Made by a program: the position numbers and the translations under genes. A DNA stretch of 64,000 bases from Thermaurantiacus tibetensis (GTDB lineage Bacteria; Pseudomonadota; Alphaproteobacteria; Sphingomonadales; Sphingomonadaceae), in NCBI RefSeq assembly GCF_015354055.1, contig NZ_JACHTM010000001.1, forward strand, positions 868,001 through 932,000, read 5' to 3'. The notes under the pieces are model-generated. The model was given only the letters and a program-made list of their open reading frames with translations. It searched no databases and was not told the origin of the DNA. Positions 28,086 through 37,923 of the stretch are shown here, piece after piece (position 1 is the stretch's first letter; every line of letters begins with the position of its first letter).

Positions 28086-31000
28086 GCCCGCTGCTCCGCA
28101 AGCAGCGCTTGCCGGATCGCCTGCATGTCGAACCGGTCAAGGTGGCCGCGCAGCTGCTCGGCAAGGAGGCCCGCCTCCGGATGGCGGCGGGCGAGCTCGG
28201 CAATCCCGTCGGCGAGCGCGCGCACATGGCCCATGCGGGCCAGCCGGTCGAGGCTCTCGAGATGCGCGGCAAGGTCTTCGCCCATGGCAGGCGGCCGCCG
28301 CGGCCCCTGAACGCTGTTCCTTGCCTCCGGGGCGCCCGAGAGAAGCGCCCGCAGCAGGTCGAACGCGACCGGCTTGGTCACGAATGCATCGGCAAGCCCC
28401 GAGGCGGCACGCGGGTCGGACTCGGGGTGAACGCCAGAGACGATGATGAGCCGCATGCGCCTGCCGTTCGCCGCGCGCAGAGCCTCGGCAACCTCCCACC
28501 CCGAGCCGTCGGGTAGCTGGATGTCGAGAAGCGCAGCATCGAATGGCGTGCCGAGATGCGCCTTCGCGCTCTGGACGTCGGAGGCCGTCGTCACCTCGTG
28601 CCCGAGTGCGGCGAGCACCGTCTCGAGAAGGCGGCGCTGGGCGGAGTCATCGTCCACGGCAAGGATCCTGAGCGGCCGGGCTTCGGCCGCAGGGGCAGGT
28701 TCAGCAACCCTGCTCTGGCAGGCCGCGCCCGCCACCATGGGAAGCATGAGGCGAAGGACGAAGGTCGCGCCGCCGCCTGGCGTGTCCTCCACGGCCAGCT
28801 CACCGCCCATGATGGTGACGAGGGCAGCCGAGATGGCAAGGCCAAGCCCCGTTCCCTGCTGGCGGCGCACCGCAGGATCCGAACCGCGCTCGAACGGCCG
28901 GAAGATGCGTTCCCGGTCCTCCGGACGGACGCCGGGACCGGTATCGATCACGCGGAAGATCGCGATCTCGCCACGCCAGCCCACATGGAACCGGACGCTC
29001 CCCTCGCGCGTGAACTTGAGCGCGTTGGACAAGAGGTTGATCAGGATCTGGCGGAGCCGACGGTCGTCTCCGCGCACCAGCGGCGGCGGCGGGGACTCCA
29101 CGGCAAAGACGAAGGCGAGGCCCTTGGCCTCGGCCTGGACGCGGAACATGTCGGCGACCTGCGCGACCAGCCGCGCAAGATCGAAGGGCTGGGGCGCGAG
29201 CCGGATCACGCCGCCCTCGATCCGCGAGATGTCGAGCAGGCCATCGAACAGGTTGACGAGATGCTCGGCGCCGTTCCGGATCACCCTGGCGGCCTCGACC
29301 GGTTCCACCTCGAGGCGCTGCTCGAGGAGCTGCGCATAGCCCATCACCGCATTGAGCGGGGACCGTGCCTCGTGGCTCAGACTCATGAGGTAGCGACTCT
29401 TGGCGAGATTTGCGGCTTCGGCTGCCTCGCGCGCCCGCTCCAGCGCCTTCAGGGTTTCGCCGTGGGCGGCAATCTCCTCGACCAGCCGGTCGATGTGGTG
29501 GGCGGTGTCCTCGCGCGCCTTCCGGTGGCCGTCGTGGCTGAGCACAGCGAACCAGGCAACAAGCCCGGCCGGGATGGCGAAGAGGAGGAAGGCCGTGGTG
29601 AAGGCGTCATGCGCCGAGGGGTGGAGCAGCCCGGCAAGTGCAAGAAGGCCCGCAACCAGGCCCAGGATCGTGCAGAGGAGCAGGAGGAACCGGGCCACGA
29701 GACCGTCGATCCGCGCGACCACGGCGGCAGGCATGATGGTGGCCAGCCACGTCCGGATCTGGTCCCCGGCGCGCGCGCCGGGCCGGCAGGAATCCGCGCA
29801 GCGCTGCTCCAGCGTGCAGCAGAGTGAGCAGATGGAGCCGCCGTGGAACGGGCAGCGCAGCGTGTCAGGCTCCTCGTAGGCGCCGCTGCACAGGGCGCAG
29901 GTCACCAGATTCGCCCCGCCGCCGCCTGTCGCCGCAGGCCGCCACTCCTCCCGCGCAAGGTACCAGCGCCCGCGCGTGACCCACGCCAGTGCCGGGGCAA
30001 GCAGGATCGCCGCCCCAAGCGCAAGGAGCGGCGCGAAGGCCTGGACCAGCGCGCCTCCAAGGCCTGCCCGCGCCCCGGCGCCCAGGAGGATCGCAAGCGC
30101 CATGGCGCCGAGCCCGACCGGATTCAGGTCGTGAAGATGGCCCCGGCGGAACTCGAGCGACCGGGGCGCAAGGCCGAGGGGCCGGGCGAGGGCAAGATCG
30201 CCGGTGAGCGCACCTACCCATCCGGCCGCGACGATGGCGAAGAGGGCAAGCACGTCGCCAACCGCTTGGAGGATGCCAAGCTGCATGACGAGCAGGGCGA
30301 GCGCCACGTTGAACACCAGCCAGACCACCCGGCCCGGGTGGTTGTGGGTGAGCCGGGCGAACACGTTCGACCAGGCGATGGACCCGGCATAGGCGTTCGT
30401 CACGTTGATCTTCATCTGGCAGACGAGCACCGTCAGGAGGGCCAGCGGCACCGCGAGCTCCGGCCCGGCGAGCGCGCGGAACACGTGGCTGTACATGGCC
30501 ATCGGCTCGGTCGCCTGGGAAGGCGGGCTGCCCGAGCCGACGAGCAGCAGCGCCAGCAGGGCGCCGAGCAGCTGCTTCATCGCCGCGATGAGCGCCCACC
30601 CGGGCCCTCCGGCAAGCATCGCCGCCCACCAGCGCCGCCGCCCGATGCGCTCGACGGGCGGGAGGAAGCGCAGATAGTCCACCTGCTCGCCGATCTGCGG
30701 CAGGAGCGAGAGGAGGATGGAGAGCGAGAGGCCGAACCCGACGAGGCTCGGTGCCGTCTCCTCCCCCAGCCCGGTCCATGCCTTCCACGCCGCAAGCGAC
30801 GGGCCGTGGAGCGCGAGCCAGAGCACGGGGGCCAACTGCAACACGAGCCAGAGCGGCTGGGTCACGGCATGGAACCCGGAAATGGCCCGCATGCCGTAGG
30901 CGACGATGGGAATGACGACGAGCCCCGAGAGGAGCGAGGCGAGCGGCAGCGAAAGGCCGGTCGCGGTGGAGAGGGCGGCCGCCAGGATGCTCGCCTCGAG

Positions 31001-31405
31001 CGCGAACAGGAGGAAGGTGAAGGTGGCGTAGACGAGCGAGGTGACGGTGGATCCGAGGTAGCCGAACCCGGCGCCGCGAGTCAGCAGATCGATGTCGACG
31101 CCGTGGCGGGCGCCGGCCCGGGCGATCGGCAGGCCGGTTGCCATGAAGATAGCGGCTGCCGCGGCAATCGCGAGAAGGGCATTGCCGAAGCCGAAGGCAA
31201 GCGCGATGGCCGCGCCGAGTGCCTCGTTCGCGAGGAACGCCGTGCTGCCGATGGCCGTCCCGGCCACGCGCCCTGGCGCGTAGCGACGGGCCGCACTGGC
31301 CGTGTAGCGCAGGGCATAGTCTTCCAGCGTGTCGCGGTTGACCCACGCATTGTAGCGGCGCCGTTCGCGCCGCACGCCCGAAGGGCCGACGACGGGGGCG
31401 TCCAT
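28082..31405 (-). CDS. Hybrid sensor histidine kinase with NCS1-permease-like sensor domain
   Basis: 1107-aa membrane protein. Residues 1-480 look like an NCS1 (purine/cytosine-hydantoin) permease: RRYNAWVNRDTLEDY at the start, twelve or so hydrophobic helices, and VCQMKINVTNAYAGSIAWSN. A cysteine-rich segment follows (C503, C506, C518, C526, C529, C530, C536, C540), probably metal-binding. Two more TM helices (about 571-622) lead to HisKA with H678 in SLSHEARSPLNAVMGY, a HATPase with NLLSNALKF and GTGLGLAIS, then a receiver (ILAVDDDSAQ; LLDIQLPDGSGW) and a helical tail. It starts 1 nt after ureG and overlaps its response regulator. The likely role is sensing a guanidine-, urea- or amide-like compound. 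Ligand and possible transport activity are unknown. Confidence 0.92.
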   Translation of the reverse strand: MDAPVVGPSGVRRERRRYNAWVNRDTLEDYALRYTASAARRYAPGRVAGTAIGSTAFLANEALGAAIALAFGFGNALLAIAAAAAIFMATGLPIARAGARHGVDIDLLTRGAGFGYLGSTVTSLVYATFTFLLFALEASILAAALSTATGLSLPLASLLSGLVVIPIVAYGMRAISGFHAVTQPLWLVLQLAPVLWLALHGPSLAAWKAWTGLGEETAPSLVGFGLSLSILLSLLPQIGEQVDYLRFLPPVERIGRRRWWAAMLAGGPGWALIAAMKQLLGALLALLLVGSGSPPSQATEPMAMYSHVFRALAGPELAVPLALLTVLVCQMKINVTNAYAGSIAWSNVFARLTHNHPGRVVWLVFNVALALLVMQLGILQAVGDVLALFAIVAAGWVGALTGDLALARPLGLAPRSLEFRRGHLHDLNPVGLGAMALAILLGAGARAGLGGALVQAFAPLLALGAAILLAPALAWVTRGRWYLAREEWRPAATGGGGANLVTCALCSGAYEEPDTLRCPFHGGSICSLCCTLEQRCADSCRPGARAGDQIRTWLATIMPAAVVARIDGLVARFLLLLCTILGLVAGLLALAGLLHPSAHDAFTTAFLLFAIPAGLVAWFAVLSHDGHRKAREDTAHHIDRLVEEIAAHGETLKALERAREAAEAANLAKSRYLMSLSHEARSPLNAVMGYAQLLEQRLEVEPVEAARVIRNGAEHLVNLFDGLLDISRIEGGVIRLAPQPFDLARLVAQVADMFRVQAEAKGLAFVFAVESPPPPLVRGDDRRLRQILINLLSNALKFTREGSVRFHVGWRGEIAIFRVIDTGPGVRPEDRERIFRPFERGSDPAVRRQQGTGLGLAISAALVTIMGGELAVEDTPGGGATFVLRLMLPMVAGAACQSRVAEPAPAAEARPLRILAVDDDSAQRRLLETVLAALGHEVTTASDVQSAKAHLGTPFDAALLDIQLPDGSGWEVAEALRAANGRRMRLIIVSGVHPESDPRAASGLADAFVTKPVAFDLLRALLSGAPEARNSVQGPRRPPAMGEDLAAHLESLDRLARMGHVRALADGIAELARRHPEAGLLAEQLRGHLDRFDMQAIRQALLAEQRA

Positions 31406-31406
31406 C

Positions 31407-32024
31407 TCAGTCGCGCCGGGGCAGCCCGCCCTTCGTCACCACGAAATCGACGATCTCTGCCACCCCCTGGCCCGTCTTGAGGTTGGTGAAGAGGAACGGG
31501 CGGTCACCCCGCATCCGACGGGCGTCGCGATCCATCACCTCGAGGCTCGCGCCCACCAGCGGGGCAAGATCGATCTTGTTGATGACGAGGAGATCGGAGC
31601 GGGTGATGCCCGGCCCCCCTTTCCGGGGGATCTTGTCGCCAGCGGCCACGTCGATGACGTAGATCGTGAGGTCGGCAAGCTCGGGGCTGAAGGTGGCGGC
31701 CAGGTTGTCCCCGCCGCTCTCGACGAGGATGAGCTCGAGATCGGGGAACCGGGCGTTCATCTCCGCGACGGCGGCGAGGTTGATGCTGGCGTCCTCGCGG
31801 ATCGCCGTGTGGGGGCACCCCCCGGTCTCCACGCCCATGATCCGCTCGGGCACGAGCGCGCCCGAGCGCACCAGGAACTCCGCATCCTCGCGGGTGTAAA
31901 TGTCGTTGGTGATCGCGGCGATTGCCCAGCGCTCGCGCATGCGCTTGCACAGCCAGTCGGTGAGCGCCGTCTTGCCGGAGCCGACCGGGCCGCCGATCCC
32001 GACCCTCAAGGGACTGCCGGTCAT
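31407..32024 (-). CDS. ureG: Urease accessory GTPase UreG
   Basis: 205-aa SIMIBI GTPase that drives nickel delivery to urease. The P-loop is [11 protein letters not shown] at residues 11-21. Conserved [12 protein letters not shown], the nickel-binding [15 protein letters not shown] and the specificity motif NKIDLAP are all intact. The ATG (32022-32024) overlaps the ureF stop (ATGA). Confidence 0.97.
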   Translation of the reverse strand: MTGSPLRVGIGGPVGSGKTALTDWLCKRMRERWAIAAITNDIYTREDAEFLVRSGALVPERIMGVETGGCPHTAIREDASINLAAVAEMNARFPDLELILVESGGDNLAATFSPELADLTIYVIDVAAGDKIPRKGGPGITRSDLLVINKIDLAPLVGASLEVMDRDARRMRGDRPFLFTNLKTGQGVAEIVDFVVTKGGLPRRD

Positions 32025-32698
32025 GAGCGGAACAGCCGCGAATAAAGGGTTTCGTGGTGCATGCTCCATTCCTCGATGCGGATGCTGCTGATGCCAAGGT
32101 CTTCCGGCGCCGTCGCGAGGGCCCGTGCGCCCGCCCGGGAGAGGCAGGGGAACAGGTCGACGAGGGCCTGCTGGCCCTCGGTCTGCCCGAGTGGCACGAG
32201 ACGGACGCCTGCCGAGACGAGGTTGGCGGCTAGCGCATGCAGGAAGGCCTGGAGCGCCGGGCCAAGCGGCACGCCATGGGCAGCCGCGGCAAGCCCGGCC
32301 ACCACGGCCAGCGCGACCGGCGCGCCGGCCTGCGCCTCGGCGAAGGCCCGGATTGCCGGGCGGGGATAGGCGGCGAGCAGGATGCCGAGGAGCGCCCTCC
32401 CCTGCTGGGCATTCTCCTGCCGCGTCTCGGCCGTCGCGCGGAAGGCGAGCGCGAGCATGTTGAGGTCGGAGAGCCGGGCAGGGTCGGCAACTGCCCGATG
32501 CGCCGCAGCGAACAGCACCGCATCGACGAAGCCGCCGCCATGCATGACCACCGCCGCCACGAAGGCGCGAACGCCCGCGCGGTCCCTGACCGAGCCGTCT
32601 GCCACCGCCGCCTCGAGGCCCTGGCTGTAGCCAAACGCGCCGATCGGCAGCGCTGGCGACGCCCAAGCCAGCAGCAGGTGAAGCGCGCCGTCAGTCAT
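32021..32698 (-). CDS. ureF: Urease accessory protein UreF
   Basis: 225-aa helical protein that forms the UreD-UreF-UreG activation complex. Characteristic segments are [19 protein letters not shown] near the N-terminus and [21 protein letters not shown] in the C-terminal half. The ATG at 32698 overlaps the ureE stop by 8 nt. An alternative start 9 nt upstream (M-P-P-M-T-D) is possible. Confidence 0.95.
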   Translation of the reverse strand: MTDGALHLLLAWASPALPIGAFGYSQGLEAAVADGSVRDRAGVRAFVAAVVMHGGGFVDAVLFAAAHRAVADPARLSDLNMLALAFRATAETRQENAQQGRALLGILLAAYPRPAIRAFAEAQAGAPVALAVVAGLAAAAHGVPLGPALQAFLHALAANLVSAGVRLVPLGQTEGQQALVDLFPCLSRAGARALATAPEDLGISSIRIEEWSMHHETLYSRLFRS

Positions 32699-33245
32699 CG
32701 GCGGCATCGTGGCGGCCGTGGCCGTGCTGCCCATGGCCGTGGTGCGCATGGCCGTGGTGGGCATGGCCGTGGTGGGCATGGGCACCCGAGTAGGCCCCAC
32801 CCTCCGGCTGGAACGGTGCGACCAGGCGCTCGACACGAGCGCCGAGGCCCCGAAGCATCTCCTCGAGCACGTGGTCCGCATGGATCCGGAATGCCTCTGC
32901 GCGGAACTCGGCCGGCACGTGGCGGTTGCCGATGTGCCAGGCGAGCCGCGCCAGACCGCATGCATCGGCGGCGCGGACCTCGAGCAGCGGCTCGGCGGCC
33001 GCCCGCACGGCGACCATGCGGCCGTCGGCCAGGACCAGACGGCTGCCGTCCACCAGCGGAAGCGGCCGCGGCAGATCGAGCAGGATGTCCGTGCCGCCGT
33101 CGGTCCGGAAGGCGTGGCGGCGACGGCTGCGGCGGTCGAAATCGAGGGTGAGAACATCGTCGGCAGGGCCCTCTTCCGGCGGCCGGACGGCAACGACGCG
33201 AACCGGTCCTGTCTCCGCCCCCTGCCCTTCGGTCGCCTCGCACAT
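32691..33245 (-). CDS. ureE: Urease accessory nickel metallochaperone UreE
   Basis: 184 aa. The body has the UreE core (DILLDLPRPLPLVDG, AWHIGNRHVPAEF, IHADHVLEEMLRGLGA). The metal-site histidine in RIHADHV and the helix-terminal pattern are conserved. The C-terminal ~27 residues are a His-rich tail (GAHAHHGHAHHGHAHHGHG) for nickel storage, encoded by a short tandem DNA repeat. It lies between ureC (9 nt upstream) and ureF (overlapping). Confidence 0.95.
   Translation of the reverse strand: MCEATEGQGAETGPVRVVAVRPPEEGPADDVLTLDFDRRSRRRHAFRTDGGTDILLDLPRPLPLVDGSRLVLADGRMVAVRAAAEPLLEVRAADACGLARLAWHIGNRHVPAEFRAEAFRIHADHVLEEMLRGLGARVERLVAPFQPEGGAYSGAHAHHGHAHHGHAHHGHGQHGHGRHDAADD
32732..32776 (-). 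repeat. Three 15-bp tandem repeats in the ureE tail
   Basis: The unit CATGGCCGTGGTGSG is repeated at 32732-32746, 32747-32761 and 32762-32776, with degenerate flanks on both sides. Each unit encodes A-H-H-G-H in UreE. Replication slippage here would change the length of the nickel-binding tail without shifting the frame. Confidence 0.85.
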
Positions 33246-33254
33246 GCCGCAACC

Positions 33255-34964
33255 CTAGAACAGGAAGTAGCGCTGGGCGAAGGGCAGGTCCGCAGCCGGC
33301 TCGCAGGCGAGAAGCTCGCCATCTGCCCGCACCTCGTAGGTCTCGGGGTCCACCTCGATGTGCGGGCAGGCGTCGTTCAGCACCATGTCCTTCTTGCCGA
33401 TCCCGGAACGGACGTTCGCGACCGCAACGAGCCGCCGCCCGAGGCCGAGACCGGAGAGCGCCCCCTCGGCCAGGGAGGCCGCCGAGACGAAGTGGAGGCC
33501 GAGCGCCGAGGGCGCCCGGCCGAACGCGCCGAACATCGGCCGCATGACCACCGGCTGCGGGGTGGGGATGCTCGCGTTCGGGTCGCCCATCGGCGCGGCG
33601 ACGATCACGCCCGCCTTCAGCACCAGCTCGGGGCGCACCGGGAAGAAGCCCGGCTGCCAGAGGACGAGATCGGCAAGCTTGCCAGGCTCGACCGAGCCCA
33701 CCTCGGAGGCGATGCCATGCGCGAGCGCCGGGTTGATCGTGTATTTCGCGACATAGCGCTTCGCGCGGAAATTGTCGCAGTCGGGCGGGTCCTCGGGCAG
33801 CGGCCCGCGCTGCAGGCGCATCTTGTGCGCGGTCTGCCAGCAGCGGAGGATGGTCTCGCCCACCCGGCCCATCGCCTGGCTGTCGGACGACATCATCGAG
33901 ATGGCGCCGAGGTCGTGGAGGATGTCCTCGGCCGCGATCGTCTCCCGGCGGATGCGGCTCTCGGCGAAAGCCACGTCCTCCGGGATCCGCGGGTCGAGAT
34001 GATGGCAGACCATCAGCATGTCGAGATGCTCGTCGAGCGTGTTGATGGTGAAGGGCCGCGTCGGGTTGGTGGAGGAGGGAAGGACGTTGGGAAGGCCGGC
34101 CAGGCGAATGATGTCGGGCGCGTGCCCGCCGCCGGCGCCCTCGGTGTGGAAGGCATGGATGGTGCGCCCGCGAAAGGCAGCGATCGTGTCCTCCACGAAG
34201 CCGCTCTCGTTCAGCGTATCGGTGTGGAGGGTGACCTGGATGTCGTGCCGGTCGGCGACGGCCAGGCAGCAGTCGATGGCGGCAGGCGTGGCACCCCAGT
34301 CCTCGTGGATCTTGAGGCCGCAGGCGCCGGCCCGCACCATTTCCTCGAGCGCTTGCGGCGTGGCGGCATTGCCCTTGCCGAACAGGCCGAAGTTGAGCGG
34401 GAAGCCGGCGAGCGCCTCGAGCATCCGCGCGATGTGGAAGGGGCCAGGCGTGCAGGTGGTGGCCAGCGTGCCGTGGGCCGGCCCGGTGCCGCCGCCGAGC
34501 ATGGTCGTGATACCCGAGGCCAGCGCATGCTCGATCTGCTGCGGGCAGATGAAGTGGATGTGGGCATCCACGCCGCCGGCGGTCAGGATCCGCCCCTCGC
34601 CGGCGATAATCTCGGTTCCGGGGCCAATGGGGATGCCCACTTCGGGCTGGATGTCGGGGTTGCCGGCCTTGCCGATGGCCGCGATCCGCCCGTCGCGGAT
34701 GGCAACGTCGGCCTTCACGATCCCCCAGTGGTCGAGGATGAGGGCGTTGGTGATGACGGTGTCGGGAGCGCCCTCGGCGCGCGAGACCTGCGACTGGCCC
34801 ATGCCGTCGCGCACCACCTTGCCGCCGCCGAACTTCACTTCCTCGCCCGGGATGGCGAAGTCCCGCTCCACCCGGATGACGAGCGCGCTGTCGCCGAGCC
34901 GGACCCGGTCGCCGGTCGTCGGCCCGTACATGCCCGCATAGGCCGCCCTTGCCAGGCGGGTCAT
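33255..34964 (-). CDS. ureC: Urease subunit alpha
   Basis: 569-aa catalytic subunit hydrolysing urea to ammonia and carbamate with two nickel ions. Metal ligands H135 and H137 (AHIHF), the carbamylated lysine K218 (LKIHEDWG) and the mobile-flap C320-H321 ([13 protein letters not shown]) are all present. The length is standard and it ends in F-L-F. It starts in an ATGA overlap with ureB. No truncation or substitution at the active site is visible, so the enzyme should be functional. Confidence 0.98.
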   Translation of the reverse strand: MTRLARAAYAGMYGPTTGDRVRLGDSALVIRVERDFAIPGEEVKFGGGKVVRDGMGQSQVSRAEGAPDTVITNALILDHWGIVKADVAIRDGRIAAIGKAGNPDIQPEVGIPIGPGTEIIAGEGRILTAGGVDAHIHFICPQQIEHALASGITTMLGGGTGPAHGTLATTCTPGPFHIARMLEALAGFPLNFGLFGKGNAATPQALEEMVRAGACGLKIHEDWGATPAAIDCCLAVADRHDIQVTLHTDTLNESGFVEDTIAAFRGRTIHAFHTEGAGGGHAPDIIRLAGLPNVLPSSTNPTRPFTINTLDEHLDMLMVCHHLDPRIPEDVAFAESRIRRETIAAEDILHDLGAISMMSSDSQAMGRVGETILRCWQTAHKMRLQRGPLPEDPPDCDNFRAKRYVAKYTINPALAHGIASEVGSVEPGKLADLVLWQPGFFPVRPELVLKAGVIVAAPMGDPNASIPTPQPVVMRPMFGAFGRAPSALGLHFVSAASLAEGALSGLGLGRRLVAVANVRSGIGKKDMVLNDACPHIEVDPETYEVRADGELLACEPAADLPFAQRYFLF

Positions 34965-35296
34965 CGCTGCTCCTCCCGGGAGGCATCTGGCCCAACGGGC
35001 CCCATCACCTCGCCCCGGAAGCCGAAGACGCGCCGCGCGCCCGCATAGGGAACGAGGGTGACGCGCCGCGCCTGCCCCGGCTCGAAACGGATGGCGGTGC
35101 CGGCGGGGATGTCGAGCCGGTGCCCCCGCGCCGCCTGCCGGTCGAACGCGAGCGCCGGATTCGTCTCGGCGAAGTGGTAGTGACTGCCGACCTGGATCGG
35201 CCGGTCACCCCGGTTCGCGACCTCGAGCACGAGGCGCGGCCGGCCGGGGTTCAGCAGGATCTCGCCGTCTGCAACCAGAATCTCGCCGGGGATCAT
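34961..35296 (-). CDS. ureB: Urease subunit beta
   Basis: 111 aa, beginning [13 protein letters not shown]. It contains the family core [23 protein letters not shown]-x-F-D-R and [17 protein letters not shown]. It is a separate gene, not fused to gamma as in Helicobacter. It overlaps ureA and ureC by 4 nt each. Confidence 0.97.
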   Translation of the reverse strand: MIPGEILVADGEILLNPGRPRLVLEVANRGDRPIQVGSHYHFAETNPALAFDRQAARGHRLDIPAGTAIRFEPGQARRVTLVPYAGARRVFGFRGEVMGPVGPDASREEQR

Positions 35297-35607
35297 GCGC
35301 TTCGCTCCCGGATCGGCCGATGGACGGTCACGAGCTTGGTCCCATCAGGGAAGGTCGCCTCCACCTGCACGTCGTGCAGAAGCTCGGCCACACCCTCCAT
35401 CACCTGGTCGCGCGACAGCACGGCCGCCCCCGACTCCATGAGTTCGGCCACGGTGCGCCCGTCGCGCGCGCCTTCCAGCACATGCTCGGTGATGAGGGCG
35501 ATGGCCTCGGGGACGTTCAGCCTGAGGCCCCGCTCGAGGCGCCGCCGGGCGACGAGCGCAGCAACCACCACGAGCAGCTTCTCGGTCTCGCGGGGAGAGA
35601 GCTGCAT
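35293..35607 (-). CDS. ureA: Urease subunit gamma
   Basis: 104 aa starting [13 protein letters not shown], matching the canonical UreA N-terminus. Conserved [20 protein letters not shown] and [20 protein letters not shown] follow. The ATG at 35605-35607 shares its last base position with the ureD stop (TGATG arrangement). A start 12 nt further upstream is in frame but would add a non-conserved M-G-L-L. Confidence 0.97.
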   Translation of the reverse strand: MQLSPRETEKLLVVVAALVARRRLERGLRLNVPEAIALITEHVLEGARDGRTVAELMESGAAVLSRDQVMEGVAELLHDVQVEATFPDGTKLVTVHRPIRERSA

Positions 35608-36476
35608 CAGCAGGCCCACACGCGCGGGAGGTCGCGGGGGAGGCCGAGGACCGCTTCGCGGAGCGCGCCTGCGGCCCGCGTCACTGCATCGCGCAGCGCC
35701 CGCGCATCCGCATCCCGCAGCCGGACGAAGAGCAGGTCGTCGAAGGCGCTGGCGCCGCCGCCGCCCGGCGGGACGAGCGCCCGGGCGAGCGGCAGGTGGG
35801 ACGCCGCATCCGGCCCGGCATAGACGAGGGTTGCAAGTCCGGCCGCGCCGTCCAGCCGGAACCGGTCGGCGAAGGCTTCCGGATCGTCGTCCCCGATCGC
35901 CAGCGCATCATGGAGCACGAGCCGATCGTCGCGCCGAACCCGGATGACGTCAAGCACACGGCCGGTCGCGAAGGTCTCGCCACGGGCGCGCCGGCCGAAC
36001 ACGAGGCTCTCGACCGCCAGCACGCGCGCACCTGTGCTCAGGTCGAGCTCGAGCGCGCGCCGCAGGCGCGTCCCGTCGAACAGGATCGCCTCCTGGGCCA
36101 GCCAGTCGATGCTCGCGCCTGCCTCCACGCGAAGGCGGGTCGAGACCCGGATGTCGGGATCTCCGGAGCGCACCCGATAGAAGCGTTCGGCTGCCTGGGT
36201 AACCAGCGTGGCGGACGCACCCCCGCCCACCCGTGCGGCCAGCGTCAGCGTGTCCCCGCCCGTGAGCCCGCCTGAGGTTACCACCAGGACGGCCTCGTTA
36301 TGGCCGGGGATCGACGGCTCGGGAAACAGGAACCGGGCGGGTGCGCGCTGGTAGAGCGACTGCAGTCCCCCCGCCGACCAGCCGATGCGGGCTTCTCCGG
36401 CCACGCGCGGAAGAGGTAGCGGCCGCGCGGCCGCCACCTCGGGTTCATGGCGCGCGCGGGGAGCGTGGGGCGGCAT
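35607..36476 (-). CDS. ureD: Urease accessory protein UreD
   Basis: 289 aa, the scaffold of the activation complex (UreD/UreH). Diagnostic segments are [41 protein letters not shown] and [16 protein letters not shown]-like [15 protein letters not shown]. The start at 36476 overlaps the ureohydrolase stop by 32 nt, tying the urease genes directly to the two upstream ureohydrolases. Confidence 0.94.
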   Translation of the reverse strand: MPPHAPRARHEPEVAAARPLPLPRVAGEARIGWSAGGLQSLYQRAPARFLFPEPSIPGHNEAVLVVTSGGLTGGDTLTLAARVGGGASATLVTQAAERFYRVRSGDPDIRVSTRLRVEAGASIDWLAQEAILFDGTRLRRALELDLSTGARVLAVESLVFGRRARGETFATGRVLDVIRVRRDDRLVLHDALAIGDDDPEAFADRFRLDGAAGLATLVYAGPDAASHLPLARALVPPGGGGASAFDDLLFVRLRDADARALRDAVTRAAGALREAVLGLPRDLPRVWAC

Positions 36477-37923
36477 AGTCGGGGTCGATCGTCTCCCTGC
36501 GTCCGGCCCGCTCGCCGGCCAGCCCCGCCTTCGGCTGCCCGTGCTCGACCGTCAATTCCGAAAGATAGCCAGGCTCGCGGATCCCGGCGCGCCGCATCGC
36601 GACCCCGGTCAGGCAGGCGTTCAGGATGAAGTTCGCATTGAGCGCGGTGCGGTAGGTGGGATCGAGCATGGGCGCCACCTCGACCAGCTCGAAGCCCACG
36701 AGATCGTTTTCCGCACACAGGCGCCGGACGATGGTGATCGCCTCGCGCATGGTCAGCCCGCCGGGCACCGGCGTGCCCGTGCCCGGCGCATAGGCCGGGT
36801 CGAGAACGTCGATGTCGAAGCTGATGTAGATCTTGCGCCCACCCTCGCGCGCCTCGGCGAGCGCGCGCTCCATGGTGCCATCCCATCCGCGCTTCAGGAT
36901 CTCCGCGAAGGTGTGGTAGCGCATCCCGTTGTCGCGCATCCACTCGAAGCCGTCCTTGCCCGGCCAGCCGCCCCGCAGGCCCACCTGAATGTAGTGGCGC
37001 GCGTCCACATGGCCTTCCTTGACCGCGCGGTAGACGGGCTGGCCGTGGGTCATGAAGTGGAGCGTGGCCTTGCCGGCATCGTAGTGCGCGTCGAGATGGA
37101 CGACGCCGAAGCTGCCCTTGCCGTGCACGTCGGCGAGCCCGGCGACGTTCGCATACTGGATGCTGTGATCGCCACCGACGATGAACGGAATGGCACCCGT
37201 CCGGGCGATCTCGGCCACGCGCTCGCGCACGTGGCGCATGGTGAGCTCCGTCGACATGTTGTCGACGGCGATGTCGCCATAGTCCACAATGTTGAGCTCC
37301 CGGCCCGGGTTCACCATCGTGTACATGTCGTTCCGGGAGATTCCGCCCAGCATCCGCATGTAGGCGGGGGCGTAGCGGGCGCCTCGGTAGCCGGACCCCA
37401 TGTCGAGCGGCGCGCCGACGATGGCCACGTCCACGCGGCCGGCCTCGAGATCCTCGGGATAGATGGCAACCGGCGCTCCGGCGAAGGTGGCGATGCCGCC
37501 GGAGAACTGGCTCATGTAGTAGGAAAGGTGGATGGGGCCGGGCTCGCGCTGCCGGTTGAGCGTTCGCGGCCGCATTGTCTTCCAGGCGTTGAATTCTTCC
37601 GACTCGATCGCGAGCGGGATCGCCGCGAGGTCCCGCGCGGGGTCGAACTTGCCCGCCTCCACCACGGCCATCATGCCGTCCACATAGGCCTCGACCTGCT
37701 CGAGGCTCCGCCCCTCCAGCCGCTCGATGAGCTTGCGGCGTGACCCGGCGATGCCCTCGGCCTTGTCGGAAAGGAGGAACTCCCGCTTGGCCGGCGGCAG
37801 GCGGTCGATGACCGCCTGGAGCGCGGCCGGGAAGGCAGGCCGGGCCGTGTCGGCGCCGAGCGCGCCGGCGCCCGCAAGCGCGACGAGCGCCATGGCAAGC
37901 AGGGACAGGCGGCGGGTGCTCAT
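36445..37923 (-). CDS. Exported ureohydrolase (arginase/agmatinase/guanidinase family), copy 1
   Basis: 492-aa binuclear-metal hydrolase expected to cleave a guanidino group to urea plus an amine. Metal-site motifs are complete: GGDHS 250-254, DAHYD 278-282 and SFDIDVLDP 368-376. The N-terminus MSTRRLSLLAMALVALAGAG is a signal peptide, with a twin-arginine that could direct Tat export of a pre-folded metalloenzyme. About 100 extra residues precede the catalytic fold. Classic arginases and agmatinases are cytoplasmic and about 300-350 aa, so this is unusual. It overlaps copy 2 (ATGA) and ureD. The substrate (agmatine, guanidinobutyrate, alkylguanidine or guanidine) and metal (Mn or Ni) cannot be decided from sequence. 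Confidence 0.88.
   Translation of the reverse strand: MSTRRLSLLAMALVALAGAGALGADTARPAFPAALQAVIDRLPPAKREFLLSDKAEGIAGSRRKLIERLEGRSLEQVEAYVDGMMAVVEAGKFDPARDLAAIPLAIESEEFNAWKTMRPRTLNRQREPGPIHLSYYMSQFSGGIATFAGAPVAIYPEDLEAGRVDVAIVGAPLDMGSGYRGARYAPAYMRMLGGISRNDMYTMVNPGRELNIVDYGDIAVDNMSTELTMRHVRERVAEIARTGAIPFIVGGDHSIQYANVAGLADVHGKGSFGVVHLDAHYDAGKATLHFMTHGQPVYRAVKEGHVDARHYIQVGLRGGWPGKDGFEWMRDNGMRYHTFAEILKRGWDGTMERALAEAREGGRKIYISFDIDVLDPAYAPGTGTPVPGGLTMREAITIVRRLCAENDLVGFELVEVAPMLDPTYRTALNANFILNACLTGVAMRRAGIREPGYLSELTVEHGQPKAGLAGERAGRRETIDPDYAAPRSPRAP

Noticed and set aside
32709-35048. 779-codon open frame on the + strand across ureE-ureC
   Set aside because: Opposite strand of intact urease genes. 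Composition is typical of an antisense shadow.
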